A program made the translations under genes and the position numbers. The notes beneath the pieces were generated by a model. That model had not been told where the DNA came from and ran no database searches. It saw only the letters and a list, made by a program, of their open reading frames with translations. 64,000 bases of DNA. Origin: Malaya genurostris (Eukaryota; Arthropoda; Insecta; Diptera; Culicidae). Of the stretch, positions 43,882 to 53,839 are shown in pieces. The DNA is taken from the NCBI RefSeq assembly GCF_030247185.1, contig NC_080572.1, positions 95,095,198 through 95,159,197 of the forward strand. The letters run 5' to 3'. Every line of letters starts with the position of its first letter. The stretch's first letter is position 1.

Positions 43882-43959
43882 GGGTCTTGTACAGGGTAAA
43901 TTTTGAAAAGGCACCCCATAGTAAAGTAAGTTATATTCATGACAAAAACGCAATTTTTA

Positions 43960-44245
43960 GGGTACGTCCCTCAAACGATTATATCCGGAACCGGAAGTAT
44001 CTGCGATATGTTTTTCGAACTTGAGGAATGTTCTAAGAGTAACTTTCAAATGAGCCTAGGATTGTCGAAATCGGTTCAGCCATCTCCGAGAAAATTTAGC
44101 GACAAATAAATCTTTGGAAGGTACACATACGCACATTTTCCGGTCTAGTATAGCTGAGTCGAATGCTATGGGTCTACGAGGCTCCGTTCGAAAGTTGAGT
44201 TTTCCATCAATTCTAGTACCTTTCTATAAAGAAAGGTAAAAATCC
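43960..44245 (+). repeat. Dispersed repeat unit with terminal palindrome
   Basis: CGGAACCGGAAGTATC, then TCGGTTCAGCCATCTCCGAG, ACACATACGCACATTTTCC, GAGTCGAATGCTATGGGTC and finally ACCTTTCTATAAAGAAAGGT, a short palindrome. This is the best preserved full unit of the interspersed family seen at 29231, 30685, 50920 and elsewhere. Confidence 0.65.
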
Positions 44246-44320
44246 ATTCTACCGACAAAAAATTGTGTAAATTTACATCTTTAGAGATTAACATTCAGCA
44301 TTATTTTTACAGTTGATCTA

Positions 44321-44690
44321 ACACGGAACGACCGAAATTAGCTCTGCGCCTAATTCGTATTACTGTTTTTGAATTAGTTGATTTTAACAACAAAATTTCC
44401 AAAATAACTATAAAATTAGTTAAAATTGAGAATTTACTTTTCTACGTTTATTTCTCAAATTCAACTAAAAAATTAGTTGAATGGAAATGAATTGTGCCTT
44501 AGCTAAGAAAAGACAGCACGTTTAATTGGTGAATTCAACTAAAAAAATAGCTATTTCAACAAATATTTTATTATTATTAAGGGAATTAGAATCAAAAAAT
44601 CTAAATTAGCGAAAGTAAGATTTTTTTAGTTGTCTCAAAAATTACTAACTAAAATCAGAAAATCAACTAATTTTAACTAAGGGCATATGC
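44321..44690 (+). mobile_element. MITE, (T)CACGGA family, right end truncated
   Basis: It starts after TA with ACACGGAACGACCGAAATTAG. The interior (AATTAGTTGAATGGAAATGAA, CAGCACGTTTAATTGGTGAA, TTATTATTATTAAGGGAATTAG) is shared with 47510-47790. That copy ends GATTTCGGTCTTTCCGTG, the inverted counterpart of this start. This copy stops near CAACTAATTTTAACTAAGG without the right TIR. Confidence 0.75.
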
Positions 44691-46424
44691 ACATCTGCAA
44701 TGTTTGAATATTAGCAGAATCATAAAACCGGTTGATATCCTAATTCAGAAAATAATTAATTCGCTTCGGCTGAGTATTTCCTCACTCACGGCTCCCCCTG
44801 AAACGACAACGATATGTAAACAGGATATTTGATTTATATAACGACGAAATACCGAAGCAGCATTTATCTTAACCGGTCACAAATGAGTCTATTTGACAAA
44901 CAACCGTTCGTCCGCACAGCAAGGAAAAGAATACCAGAATTTATAGTGTCAAGATAATAAATTTCAGATTTTCAGCACCGTACACGCCACACGCTGTTCA
45001 ATTGTTTGACTAATGAACTGTGCGTGGCGTGGGAAATCATATCATCTCGAGTTTCTTCGTCAAAATAAAAAAAAACGTGCTGAAGTGCATCCCCAATTGC
45101 GCCAAACCGAGAACCGTCGCTAATCGCTCTGGTTGTTGGAGATCGTTCCGAGTGATACTTTGTGATCGGTTTAATCCATCCAGGAAATACCTAATTTGGC
45201 ATTAATCATCTGGGTGATGCGAAAAATAAAAACAGTCTGTGCAGATCGATCTGATCGGCGGTCATTAAACGGTCAAAACGCCCCTAACCTTGGACGCGGA
45301 TTTTGAGTTCACCGAGGGCAACAGTTATGATGCTGTTCTGACGGTGCTCATCGAAAGATGCGGGAGGTATTTCAGCTGCGCTTAACCGGAGGAAAGGTAC
45401 ACTTATTGACCATAATCAACGCCATTTGAAGGTATTTATCCGTATTGTAACGTACACGGGTACAACTCTGATCTCATTCGCGCTTTGGTTCAGACAGGTA
45501 TGGTCACTCCGAACAGTGCTACACGATGTCGATCCTGGTCATATTTGTTTTAACTAGTGGTAGATAGAAATAGCTGGAATTTTGAGCCGGAAAACCAACA
45601 CTTCGTCTCTGATTAGTGCTTGGTTATCGGGAATTGATAGCAATGATTCTAAACAGTGGATCCCATTTATTCCCATAGTTCAGCAAGTGAGTTGTTTCCT
45701 TTTACCGTTGGCCGGGAGTGGTTTGTCTATGGATCGGCTTACGGCAGCGTGCATCGCCAGAACACGGCGGTATGGTGGATTGTCGTTTTTGTTTTCATAT
45801 ATGGCAATAACGAGTATCATACTCTTCGTTTTGAGCTGCCTCGTGGAGCGGGCGTCGGACGTTGGACAAACACCGGAGTCAAGGAGGCACGGTGTAAACC
45901 AGCTAAACACCCACGTGCGTTTATTATTGTTGCCATTTCGCTTTCGCGCGGGTTGGCATCTTTTCTTTTCATTCTGTTACCTTTTATCCTCCGTATGTGC
46001 TCCTCTATGCTGACTGTGACTGACTGGTCGCGTTGTTCAGCTTTCCTGCATTACAAATATAGCTACGGAATCGCCGCCGCCACCACCACCGCCGTCACCA
46101 GCACCGCCTCTCGAAACCACACTCAATTGGGTGTGCTCAGTTTTCTGAAATGATTGGCTTAACCAGGAGAGGGCTTACTCTGGATTAAATTGAATGAATT
46201 TTTACGGATTAGTACCTTTGGATTTGGAGAGCACTTTATCATCGATTGGTTGGAGCTCATTATTACCGCCATTTTTGGTACACATAGACCAGATTGAAGC
46301 TGAGAAAGTATCTCAGTAAAATAACAAGATGCTGCGGGTGGTCCATATTATTACCAGACTACCTACAACATTACCTAACTGTGGAATCAAGATACAACAC
46401 TGGAACCTTTTGTTATTTTTTAAG
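44691..46424. other. Mostly single-copy-looking DNA; possible host sequence
   Basis: GC content rises, especially in 45560-46150. A perfect-looking hairpin sits at 44983-45031. The open frames 45582-46013 and 45656-46153 overlap in different phases and show no domain; 46065-46110 is a CCGCCACCA-type simple repeat. This could be a non-coding exon or promoter region of a host gene, but nothing proves it. Confidence 0.35.
44983..45031. repeat. 18-bp stem hairpin
   Basis: CACGCCACACGCTGTTCA (44983-45000) pairs with TGAACTGTGCGTGGCGTG (45014-45031) with about two mismatches and a 13-base loop. The stem is GC-rich in an AT-rich setting. Confidence 0.75.
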
Positions 46425-46545
46425 TACACTGGGGTCTCTTTTAACGCGGTTTTCTTTTATGCGGTTTCTTTTTACGCGGCTTTTTTACGCGGATTTCCCA
46501 AGTTACGCGATTTTTTTTGTGCGGTTTTTTCATGTGTTTTTTTTC
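46425..46545 (+). repeat. ACGCGG/TTTT repeat after CACTGGGGTCTC
   Basis: CACTGGGGTCTCTTTTAACG is followed by five further copies of a TTTTACGCGG-like phrase (TTATGCGG, TTTACGCGG, TTTACGCGG, TTACGCGA, TTGTGCGG). The leading CACTGGGGTCTC could be a degraded DNA-transposon TIR. Confidence 0.5.
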
Positions 46546-46623
46546 AAAATTTTAAGTCGATCCGACCAAAAACAGCTGAGTTATCGAGGTTGGAGTAAAG
46601 TCGTTTTATAGTTTGTTTAAAAA

Positions 46624-47088
46624 ATGGAAAAAAAAACGAGTTTCGTGTTTTGATAAAACATTTTTTTTTAATGGGTAAAAACACCGTGCAAGCGAAACAA
46701 TGGATTGAAAAATGTTATCCGGACTCTTGTCCATCAAAAGCAACCATTTGTCGGTGGTTCGCCGAGTTTAAACGTGGTCGTACCGACACAAATGACGCGG
46801 AACGCTCGGGTAGACCTGTGAAAGCCGTTACACCGGAAAATGTGAGTGAAGTGACAAAAATTATAATGAAAGATCGTAAAGTGAAGCTCCGTGAGATTGC
46901 TGAGATGACACAGATATCACATGGAAGTGTATTTACTATCCTTCATGAAAAATTGAGCATGAAAAAGGTTTTTTCCAAGTGGGTGCCGCGATTGCTGCAA
47001 TACACCCTGCCACAAGTCGATGAAAACAATGGCGAAATTGAACGAATTGGGCTTTGATCTGCTTCCCCACCCCCCATACTCGCCAGAT
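46624..47088 (+). pseudogene. mariner transposase, N-terminal half
   Basis: MEKK at 46624 is thrown out of frame within an A-run. The frame resumes by 46650 and reads MGKNTVQAKQWIEKCYPDSC, the helix-turn-helix (SKATICRWFAEFKRGRTDTN) and RSGRPVKAVTPENVSEV, ending KKVFSKWVPRLL. An internal deletion then removes the region with the first catalytic Asp and part of the second. After it come MKTMAKLNELGFDLLPHPPY and SPD. The remainder lies at 47791-47978, beyond an insertion. Confidence 0.87.
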
Positions 47089-47790
47089 GTTTTTATGCGG
47101 AACAGTGAAGTGAGTTTCGAATGTTGCACGCTAATTGTACATGTCAAATTATGTTTTTTGTATCTTCCAACCTTCCGGGCCACACCGTCCGGTGTACTAA
47201 CTACTTGTATTCGGTTTTTGTTTTCCGAGAGCTCAAAGTTTCCAGTGAGAGAGTCGATTTCGCGAAGTCGAATGAAGAAAACAGCGATTTAGAAGAAAAA
47301 TTTTCAAAAAGAAGTTTATGTTTCGTTTATGTCTTTTTCTCCAATACAACATCGTATTTATATCTGCCAATATAGAACAGATAACCGCGACTGAAATTTT
47401 GTCGGTAGTAGTGTGCCATCTAGTGGCTAGTAGTCATTACGGTGTTAACGTTTTTTCGGTGACAGAGCGCCATATAGCTGCAAATTGCAGAAACCAATTC
47501 AACCATTTATGTTGGTTGAAAACAACGTTTTATTTCTCTAATTCAACTAAAAATTAGTTGAATGGATATGAAGTGTGCCTTAGCTAAGAAATGACAGCAC
47601 GTTTAATTGGTGAATTCAACTAGAAAAAGTAGCCATTTCAACAAATATTTTATTATTATTAAGGGAATTAGAATTAAAAAATCTAAATTAGCAAAAGTAA
47701 GATTTGTTTAGTTGTCTCAAAAAATAACTAACTAAAATCAGAATTTTCAACTAATTTTTTCGCCAAAATGCTGATTTCGGTCTTTCCGTG
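47089..47790 (+). mobile_element. Composite insertion splitting the mariner
   Basis: It consists of a 295-bp repeat (47087-47384, inverted partner at 41226-41520), 125 unassigned bases, and a left-truncated MITE (47510-47790) ending TTTCGGTCTTTCCGTG. Next to TA, mariner coding resumes immediately after. About five mariner codons (LAPSD in relatives) are missing at the junction, so the insertion was imprecise or later eroded. Confidence 0.75.
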
Positions 47791-48000
47791 TACTGGCTCT
47801 TTGCTGATCTTAAAAAAATGTTCCAGGGAAAAAGATTTGGCTCAAATGAGGAGGTCATCGCTGAAACTGAAGCTTATTTGAAGCAAAAGATTATTTTTTT
47901 TATAAACATGGTATTGAAAAATTGGAAAAACGTTGGAACCATTGTATCACCCTAAAAGGTGATTATGTTGATGAATAAAAAAAATTTGCAAAAAAAATGT
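47791..48000 (+). pseudogene. mariner transposase, C-terminal end
   Basis: It reads YWLFADLKKMFQGKRFGSNE, VIAETEAYLKQK, then (after a frame change) KHGIEKLEKRW and LKGDYVDE, stop at 47976-47978. This is the known C-terminus of DD34D mariners. It completes the gene begun at 46624. TTATTGATCC-like sequence after it may hold the 3' TIR. Confidence 0.85.
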
Positions 48001-48439
48001 TGTTTCCATTGTTAGTCTCGGGACTTATTGATCCATGTGTTATGATAATTACATTGACTTAAAACTACTATTATAATAAATTTGAGGCAAAAGAACAATA
48101 CGTACTGCTAGAAATAATTGAACAACAGAAAAAAATATTGATCATGAAATTGATTCGCGTTCCCCGAAGAACTGCTTCGCGAACCACCAGTTTAGGAGTA
48201 GCTAAATTAGACAATATCGTTGTAGATACAAGAAATAATTCCTGAAATAACCCCTAAGAGAAGACACATTTAATTTTTTGCAACTTTCAGAGTGCCGAAA
48301 ATAAATGTTACTCACAATTAACCCGTATACCATGCTTTGAAGACACTCGAGAAAATCATACGAACATGTGCAAGAAAGGTGGTGGCAGAAAACGTAAGAC
48401 ACCTGATCCAGTTAAGGTCAGGAAGTAGAGATGGTCGGG
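48001..48439. other. Anonymous AT-rich DNA
   Basis: Only short frames occur; nothing is recognised. Confidence 0.5.
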
Positions 48440-48665
48440 TTTCGTGTATTTGTACCCGAAACCTGAACTGGGGTACTGTTTTTCGGGTTCGTGTCGGCTA
48501 CTGGTAGAGGTTTTTATTTTTTATCGATTACCGATTCAAAATTTCGAATTCGTTGGGGTTCGGACAGAGATTTTTATTTTTTATCGGGTTCGTGTTTGGA
48601 AGAAAAATTATTCTCGGGCTCGAGTTGGGTACGGGTAGAAGTTATTTATTTTCGGTCGGGTTACT
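48440..48665 (+). repeat. Diverged tandem repeat rich in CGGGTTCG
   Basis: Repeated phrases include CGGGTTTCGTG, CGGGTTCGTG (twice), TTTTTATTTTTTATCG (48511 and 48571) and GGGTACGGGTAGAAG. Unit borders are blurred (about 60 bases). It produces overlapping frames in all phases that are not genes. Confidence 0.6.
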
Positions 48666-48940
48666 CAAGTCAGACTTTAAGTGTTTATTATCCATTAAAT
48701 CTCAGGTACAACCTTTACACTCAGGCAAAAATATATGGAATTTCACAATGATATCGTATGGTTTTTAGCCACAAGAATATCGTATGCGAATCACCGCCTT
48801 ATGAAACTGCGAAAATTGGAATTCCAACAAACAGTCAGTTATGAAATTCATACGAAATATTTAGGAAAGTTGGGCGAAATTTATATGACAAACATAACTT
48901 CTCTCATAAATTGTGGAATTCTTAAGTTGTTCGTATGAAA
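48666..48940. other. Anonymous AT-rich DNA
   Basis: No gene or repeat recognised. Confidence 0.4.
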
Positions 48941-49380
48941 CTATAATTTGCTTTGCGGGACCTTCCCTGGCGGAACCCACGGAATCTCCCACCGTATCCT
49001 GACCGTTGTCGCCTGATTGGACTGGAAACACTAGAGCGACGTAGAAAGATACAGCACGCGTTACTTGTGGCTAAAGTAATCAACGGCGATATTGACTCTC
49101 CCAAGATCTTATCTCTTTTCGACTTAAGTGCTTCTCAGCGACCTCTACGCTCGACTAGTCTATTTCAACCCAGGTTCCATCGTACTACATTCGGACACCA
49201 TGAACCTATACAGCATGTATCCGAGCATTTTCCAAAGTTGAGCATCTATTCGAATTTGGGGAACCATCGCATAATTTTGCACAAAAGTTATCAAGTGTTT
49301 CTTTTTTATAAATTGACCGTTTGTACCTTTTTCCCTTCATTCAGACTATTGTTTGCCAGATGAATTATTTTAACAAATAA
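48941..49380 (+). pseudogene. Jockey-clade LINE ORF2 C-terminal fragment
   Basis: The frame 48953-49363 encodes LPPYPDRCRLIGLETLERRR, LLVAKVINGDIDSPKILSLF and RPLRSTSLFQ, then FGHHEPIQHVSEHFPKLSIYS, a conserved region after the RT of Jockey/CR1-group LINEs. It ends near an AACAAATAAACAAATAA stretch (49370-49387), the likely 3' end. The upstream RT is absent, so it is a 5'-truncated copy. Confidence 0.75.
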
Positions 49381-49779
49381 ACAAATAATAGTGATAGATG
49401 AGATGTATATTGCAGCTTCATAAACATTATAACAAAGGTGTATTTTTTATATTAATCTTTTGAAATGATGATTTTGGTGATTTTTGATGCATCATAAGAT
49501 TTTCCTCATGATTTTTACTAATCATTTTGCTTGAGTGTATGGTTTTTCGCTGGGGGGTGAAGGGATAAATACATTTTTAATTCCACTTATAGCTGTATGC
49601 TCGGAGGGCCGAGTGTCGTATACCGTTCGAATTAGTTCGTAACATAAAAAACGTTTTTTTTTATTTTAACTCAAAACTGTTTCAATTTGTTGGTTAGCTA
49701 GTTGCTGGCCAAAACAAAATTCCTTTATGAGAACATGAATTATAAGAGAAAAACATCAAAGGATAAAACAGAGATTACA
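49381..49779. other. AT-rich DNA with repeat scrap
   Basis: GCTCGGAGGGCCGAGTGTCG and ATACCGTTCGAATTAGTTCG near 49598-49640 belong to the interspersed family ending described at 43960-44245. Nothing else seen. Confidence 0.45.
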
Positions 49780-50085
49780 TAAATTTTATTATTTATTATT
49801 ATTATTATTATTATTTTTATGATTAATAATATTATTATCATAAATAACTATAAAAAATTCCTTTTGAAATTAAGTAGTTTAAATTATTATTAACAAACTG
49901 AAAACTGTTAATACGAAGCAACTAACATAGTCCATAAAGAATGTAAAATGTAAACAAAAAATGTTAAACTTGATTTCGGCTACGCTATGCCACATGGTGA
50001 CCAAGCCTACCAAATAAATTCAATAAAAAAAACTATAAAAATAATAATAATAAAATAATAACAATTATCATAATAATAATAAAGG
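49780..50085. repeat. ATT/AAT microsatellites
   Basis: (ATT)n at about 49788-49817 and (AAT)n at about 50039-50085 are separated by AT-rich DNA. The two tracts are roughly complementary and could fold back on one another. Confidence 0.7.
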
Positions 50086-50319
50086 TTTCATTTTTTTGGA
50101 TTTGTTAGTGCCGTTGTTAGCCGTAGCGAACTTTGTTGTAGTATTTTTTTGTAATTTATTTTAGTCTCGTAAGTGCTGAGGTTGTTTGGATCCGCTATGG
50201 AAAAGGAAAAGTCCGATCTAGAGCGACACCAGGTTGCTAAAAAAAACTCATCAAAAGTTGTTTTGGTGACTCTGGGTCAGCTCTCGGGCTGCTCTGATCA
50301 ATAAACGAAAACGGTATAA
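50086..50319. other. Anonymous DNA
   Basis: No gene recognised; joins the dispersed repeat at 50320. Confidence 0.4.
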
Positions 50320-50990
50320 GAGGTCGAGATCTCAGAGATGGCTGGACCGATTTTGATCAAACTAGTCGCAAATGAAAGGTCTCCCCGTCACCCTGAACGC
50401 TATTGAATGGTTTTGAGATCGGAGGTTTACTTTTTGAGTTATACGAAGTTTTATGTCAATTTTTTTTCAAGTATCTGTCACATTTGATCTTGAAAACAGA
50501 ATATGTTTCTATACTTAGATTCCACACAGTAATAACTATCCAACAAGCCATAGATAGTTGAAATCCGTCCATTTTCAACGGAGATATCAACATTTTTGTA
50601 TAAGCGACTTTTCTCCCTATTCCAGCAGTAGGAGTTTTGAGCGCTGTATGACAAAGCAATGCTTGGAAGCAACGTGAAACACGATTTTTTATACTGTTAC
50701 ATACAATTGTTTCTAAGTACCAAAAAGATTGTGTACAGCATCCTTTTTCATGACAATTTGCCTCGGGCCGATTTTAGCACGGTTCGGTTTTGGCACATAA
50801 TCGTTCGAATATGTAAACCAGATGATGGCAGAATTCTCGAATGGAAAGCAATTCCATAATTATATTGTTTTAAACTAATTACAGCAATAAATGCTGAAAA
50901 AACATAACACCCATATACCATTCGAATCAGTTTGTCGAGATCAGCAAATGCGTGTGTGACAAATAATTTCACTCAATTTTCTCGGAGATG
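50320..50990 (+). repeat. Dispersed repeat, longer copy
   Basis: It runs from GATCTCAGAGATGGCTGGAC to TTTGTCGAGATCAGCAAATG. Its inverted, shorter partner is at 31745-32215. No coding potential is recognised. Confidence 0.7.
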
Positions 50991-51714
50991 ACTAAACCGT
51001 TTTCTACTAACTCAGATTCATATGAAAAGTCGTATACTCACAAACAAGGTTCCTGAATTACGTTTGGATCCGACTTCTAATTGCGGAACCACAGGATGAT
51101 ATGTGAAACGAAATTAAAATAATGCAATTCATTTTTCTCGTAGATGGCTGAACCGATCGAAGATTCAAATGAAATCTAAGAATCAACTATGATTCAAATG
51201 AGAGGTCTTAAAATCATAAAAAACATCTAACTTTTTAATCAGATCCGACTTCTGGTTTAGGAAATACAGGGTGATTAGTATAAAAATGGCCATTTCACTT
51301 AAATTAATCAGGTTTATCGGGTTGGCAGATTTGGATAGTCGATTACCAAATAAATTTTGTTCCAGTTTAAGCGGTATTCGTTTTTGGATTCGGAATGCAC
51401 CTCCAAATTTAAATTCACACTACAATTTCTCACTCCTCAGGTGAATTTAACTGATTTCGGCTACACCGATTTTAGAATTCCGGTTCCAGTATCGAATCGT
51501 TTCTCAAAGCTCAATCATTTTCTCAAATTTTCTCGATCATTTTCGCCAAATTGAACTTCAAAAACAAAAATTCAGGTCCCACACAAAATACCAAATTTGT
51601 GAATGATTCTGGAATTACAGATGATGATTTTTTTTAAATTCATACCTATATAGAAGATGTAAATTGTTTGGCGTATTGATTTAAGGCCATTCGAATCATT
51701 TTGGGTTATGCTAG
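50991..51714 (+). repeat. Diverged dispersed repeat units
   Basis: Successive degraded units contain TTTCTCGTAGATGGCTGAACC-like and TCCGACTTCT-like phrases. They are the same family as 29231-29645 and are non-coding. Confidence 0.5.
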
Positions 51715-51990
51715 TTCCTGAATACCTGCTCTGGAAGTACCATAAATGATGACGAAAAACTCTAAAGTGGAACTTACTTAGACATCTCATGGAATGTTCA
51801 ATCGATTGTCACACGTTAAGATTGAAATTCGATACGATTTGCAGTTTCGGCATTACAAGGTAATGAGTGATTAAAATCTCAATTTGCCGTTTAAAACGAC
51901 GATAATTAAAATAATGTCATGAGAACTAAAACACCTAAGAATATCCATGCAAAAAACACATACGGATTGATAAAAAAAAGGTTTTATCTC
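51715..51990 (-). repeat. Dispersed repeat, inverted partner of 24630-24860
   Basis: ATCTCATGGAATGTTCAATCG, TTACAAGGTAATGAGTGATT and ATAATGTCATGAGAACTAAA are reverse complements of phrases at 24680-24840. Confidence 0.7.
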
Positions 51991-52024
51991 ACTGCTAGGT
52001 TTTTTTAAAATTAATTCTGCATTT

Positions 52025-52281
52025 GTTTTCGTTTTTAAATTGCACTACACCGGTGTAGGTAAGGTTGCACTGAAACCGTTTTTGCCAATTGCACTACACC
52101 AGTGCTACACTTTTTCTGTACCGATACCACTGGTGTAGCACTCATCAAAAGTTTGGTGTAGCTCTGTGCAATGTCGTTTATGGTAGTCAATGGTTACTGT
52201 TTATGTTTTCGTCATTTTTGTTCGTTTATTCATGTCTCCATGTAGCACTGCACCGGTGTAGTGCAAATTAAAAACGAAAAC
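52025..52281. mobile_element. 257-bp MITE with 30-bp TIRs
   Basis: The left end GTTTTCGTTTTTAAATTGCA (continuing CTACACCGGTGTAG) is matched by the inverted right end, CACCGGTGTAGTGCAAATTA then AAAACGAAAAC. Internal GCACTACACCAG and CTGGTGTAGCAC phrases are further inverted copies. There is no ORF with a domain. No obvious duplication of the flanks is seen. Confidence 0.8.
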
Positions 52282-52604
52282 GCCCTTAAAGATTCTGTTT
52301 TCCCCTTTTTATGGGCTACTCTGACCAACGGAGAAAAAGCATTTTATTAAATTGTATGATTATCAAAATCGAACAGTTTCAACAGATGGAAATGAGCGAA
52401 TCTCTGATATAAAAAGAATATGGAATCACTTGAAGAATCGACTAATTATAATTTTGACATATACCATTCGACTCAGTTCATCGAGAGAGTTTTAAATGAT
52501 GTACTCATTAATTTCAGAGTTGGCAACACCGATTTCCAAAACAAAACTCGTTTGATTTTCCCAGAGACGGCTCAACCGAGGCATAAATGTATAGTTGATG
52601 TTAC
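52282..52604. other. Anonymous AT-rich DNA
   Basis: No gene. A repeat-family scrap (ATACCATTCGACTCAGTTCA) occurs near 52461. Confidence 0.4.
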
Positions 52605-53202
52605 ATAAAGTTACAATTGGAGTAATTTATTTCAGAAATATTTTTTAACAAATTTTGAAATATTTCTGGCTGGTAAGCTGATAAAATAACAAAAATCACA
52701 ACAAAAAAGATGGGAACAAAATCGTAACAGATTTTGAAACGATTGTATCACAATTATTATTAAATTTGATATAACTACAGAAGTCCGAAAGCAGGAATTT
52801 ATAACAATAGTTGTAATATATTAGATAGCAAATTTAACACAGAAAAACTATATCACAGCCAACTTTTAGCATCGTTTCAATCCAAAATTTTTGAATGATT
52901 TTTTTATTATATGAATAATTTACTTAGTGGTCTGATTTCTTCTTTTAATTTTTTGAAATTCTGATCATTATTGTTCGATATAAAGCAACGGAATAACTCA
53001 TTTTTTCTAATAATGAACGTTTTCATGAGTCATTGCAAATAAAAATAAAACATCATAACGGATTTTTTTTATTATATTGTTATCGTAAGTTTTAATTTTG
53101 AACAGTTTTCATTTGTTAAATTTCTCAAATTAACACAAATTGTTATACATATCAACTGTTGATATACTTGTGTTATGATTTAGTTATGTGCATCTGATCG
53201 GG
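52605..53202 (+). mobile_element. CCCGATCAGATG-family TIR element
   Basis: Its first 250 bases are homologous (inverted) to 42048-42307. It ends with CATCTGATCGGG (53191-53202), the inverted match of the terminus in the other copy. Its own left terminus is eroded. Non-coding, about 600 bp. Confidence 0.6.
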
Positions 53203-53626
53203 ATATGTTAGTAGAAGTGTTTGAAGTGTTTAGAAGTTTTGCGAATACTATGCATATTATCAAGAATTAAGTAATATATTCATCTCTGATTTTACACGTG
53301 AAATATATATACCATGCTAAAGCAATAACAGGCAAAAAAATCCGTGTTCTTTCAAATGAACCTGGCAAAAATAATTCCGTGTACAGTCTATTCAGCAAGT
53401 GCGTATTTTTACTCGTAATGTAGTATACTGTTCGAAAGCTACATCCTTCAGTATTTGGTTTGAGGTACATATCCTCACTCATACGGGCGCAACCTGGCTC
53501 GGCATGCATCAACCTCGAAATCGAAAATCTCAAAATGGGTGGGGTAAAAATGACCAGTCACATTTTGACGCAGGAAACAATCAGACATGACCAAATATTG
53601 TGCGTAAATGAATTTTTTTGGTCTTA
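53203..53626. other. Anonymous AT-rich DNA
   Basis: Short opposing frames at 53267-53590 have no recognisable domain. Confidence 0.4.
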
Positions 53627-53839
53627 TTGATAACTTACAATGTTTACGTTTAGTCTTTGACTCATCAGTGCATAGCATAGACATTGCATTTCGATGCAAA
53701 GAAAACAAGTGTTCTGTAAGTAGCAGAAACTTTACGTCTGCTTAGCGGGGTTCAGACTGAACTGCCGAGTTTGGCATAAAGCAGTTCAATTTGAACTGCT
53801 ATGCACTGATGAGTCAAAGACGAAACGTAAACTTATCAA
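53627..53839. mobile_element. Foldback/MITE, about 213 bp
   Basis: The left arm (53627-53677) includes GTCTTTGACTCATCAGTGCAT. The right arm (53797-53839) includes ATGCACTGATGAGTCAAAGAC. Both reach TTGATAA at the outer ends. Arms of about 43-50 bp enclose about 120 bases. No flank duplication is recognised. Confidence 0.8.

Noticed and set aside
48444..48768. Three overlapping plus-strand frames
   Set aside because: They are produced by the CGGGTTCG-type tandem repeat.
49780..50085. Repeated short motifs as a CRISPR array
   Set aside because: They are simple trinucleotide repeats without unique spacers, and the DNA is animal.
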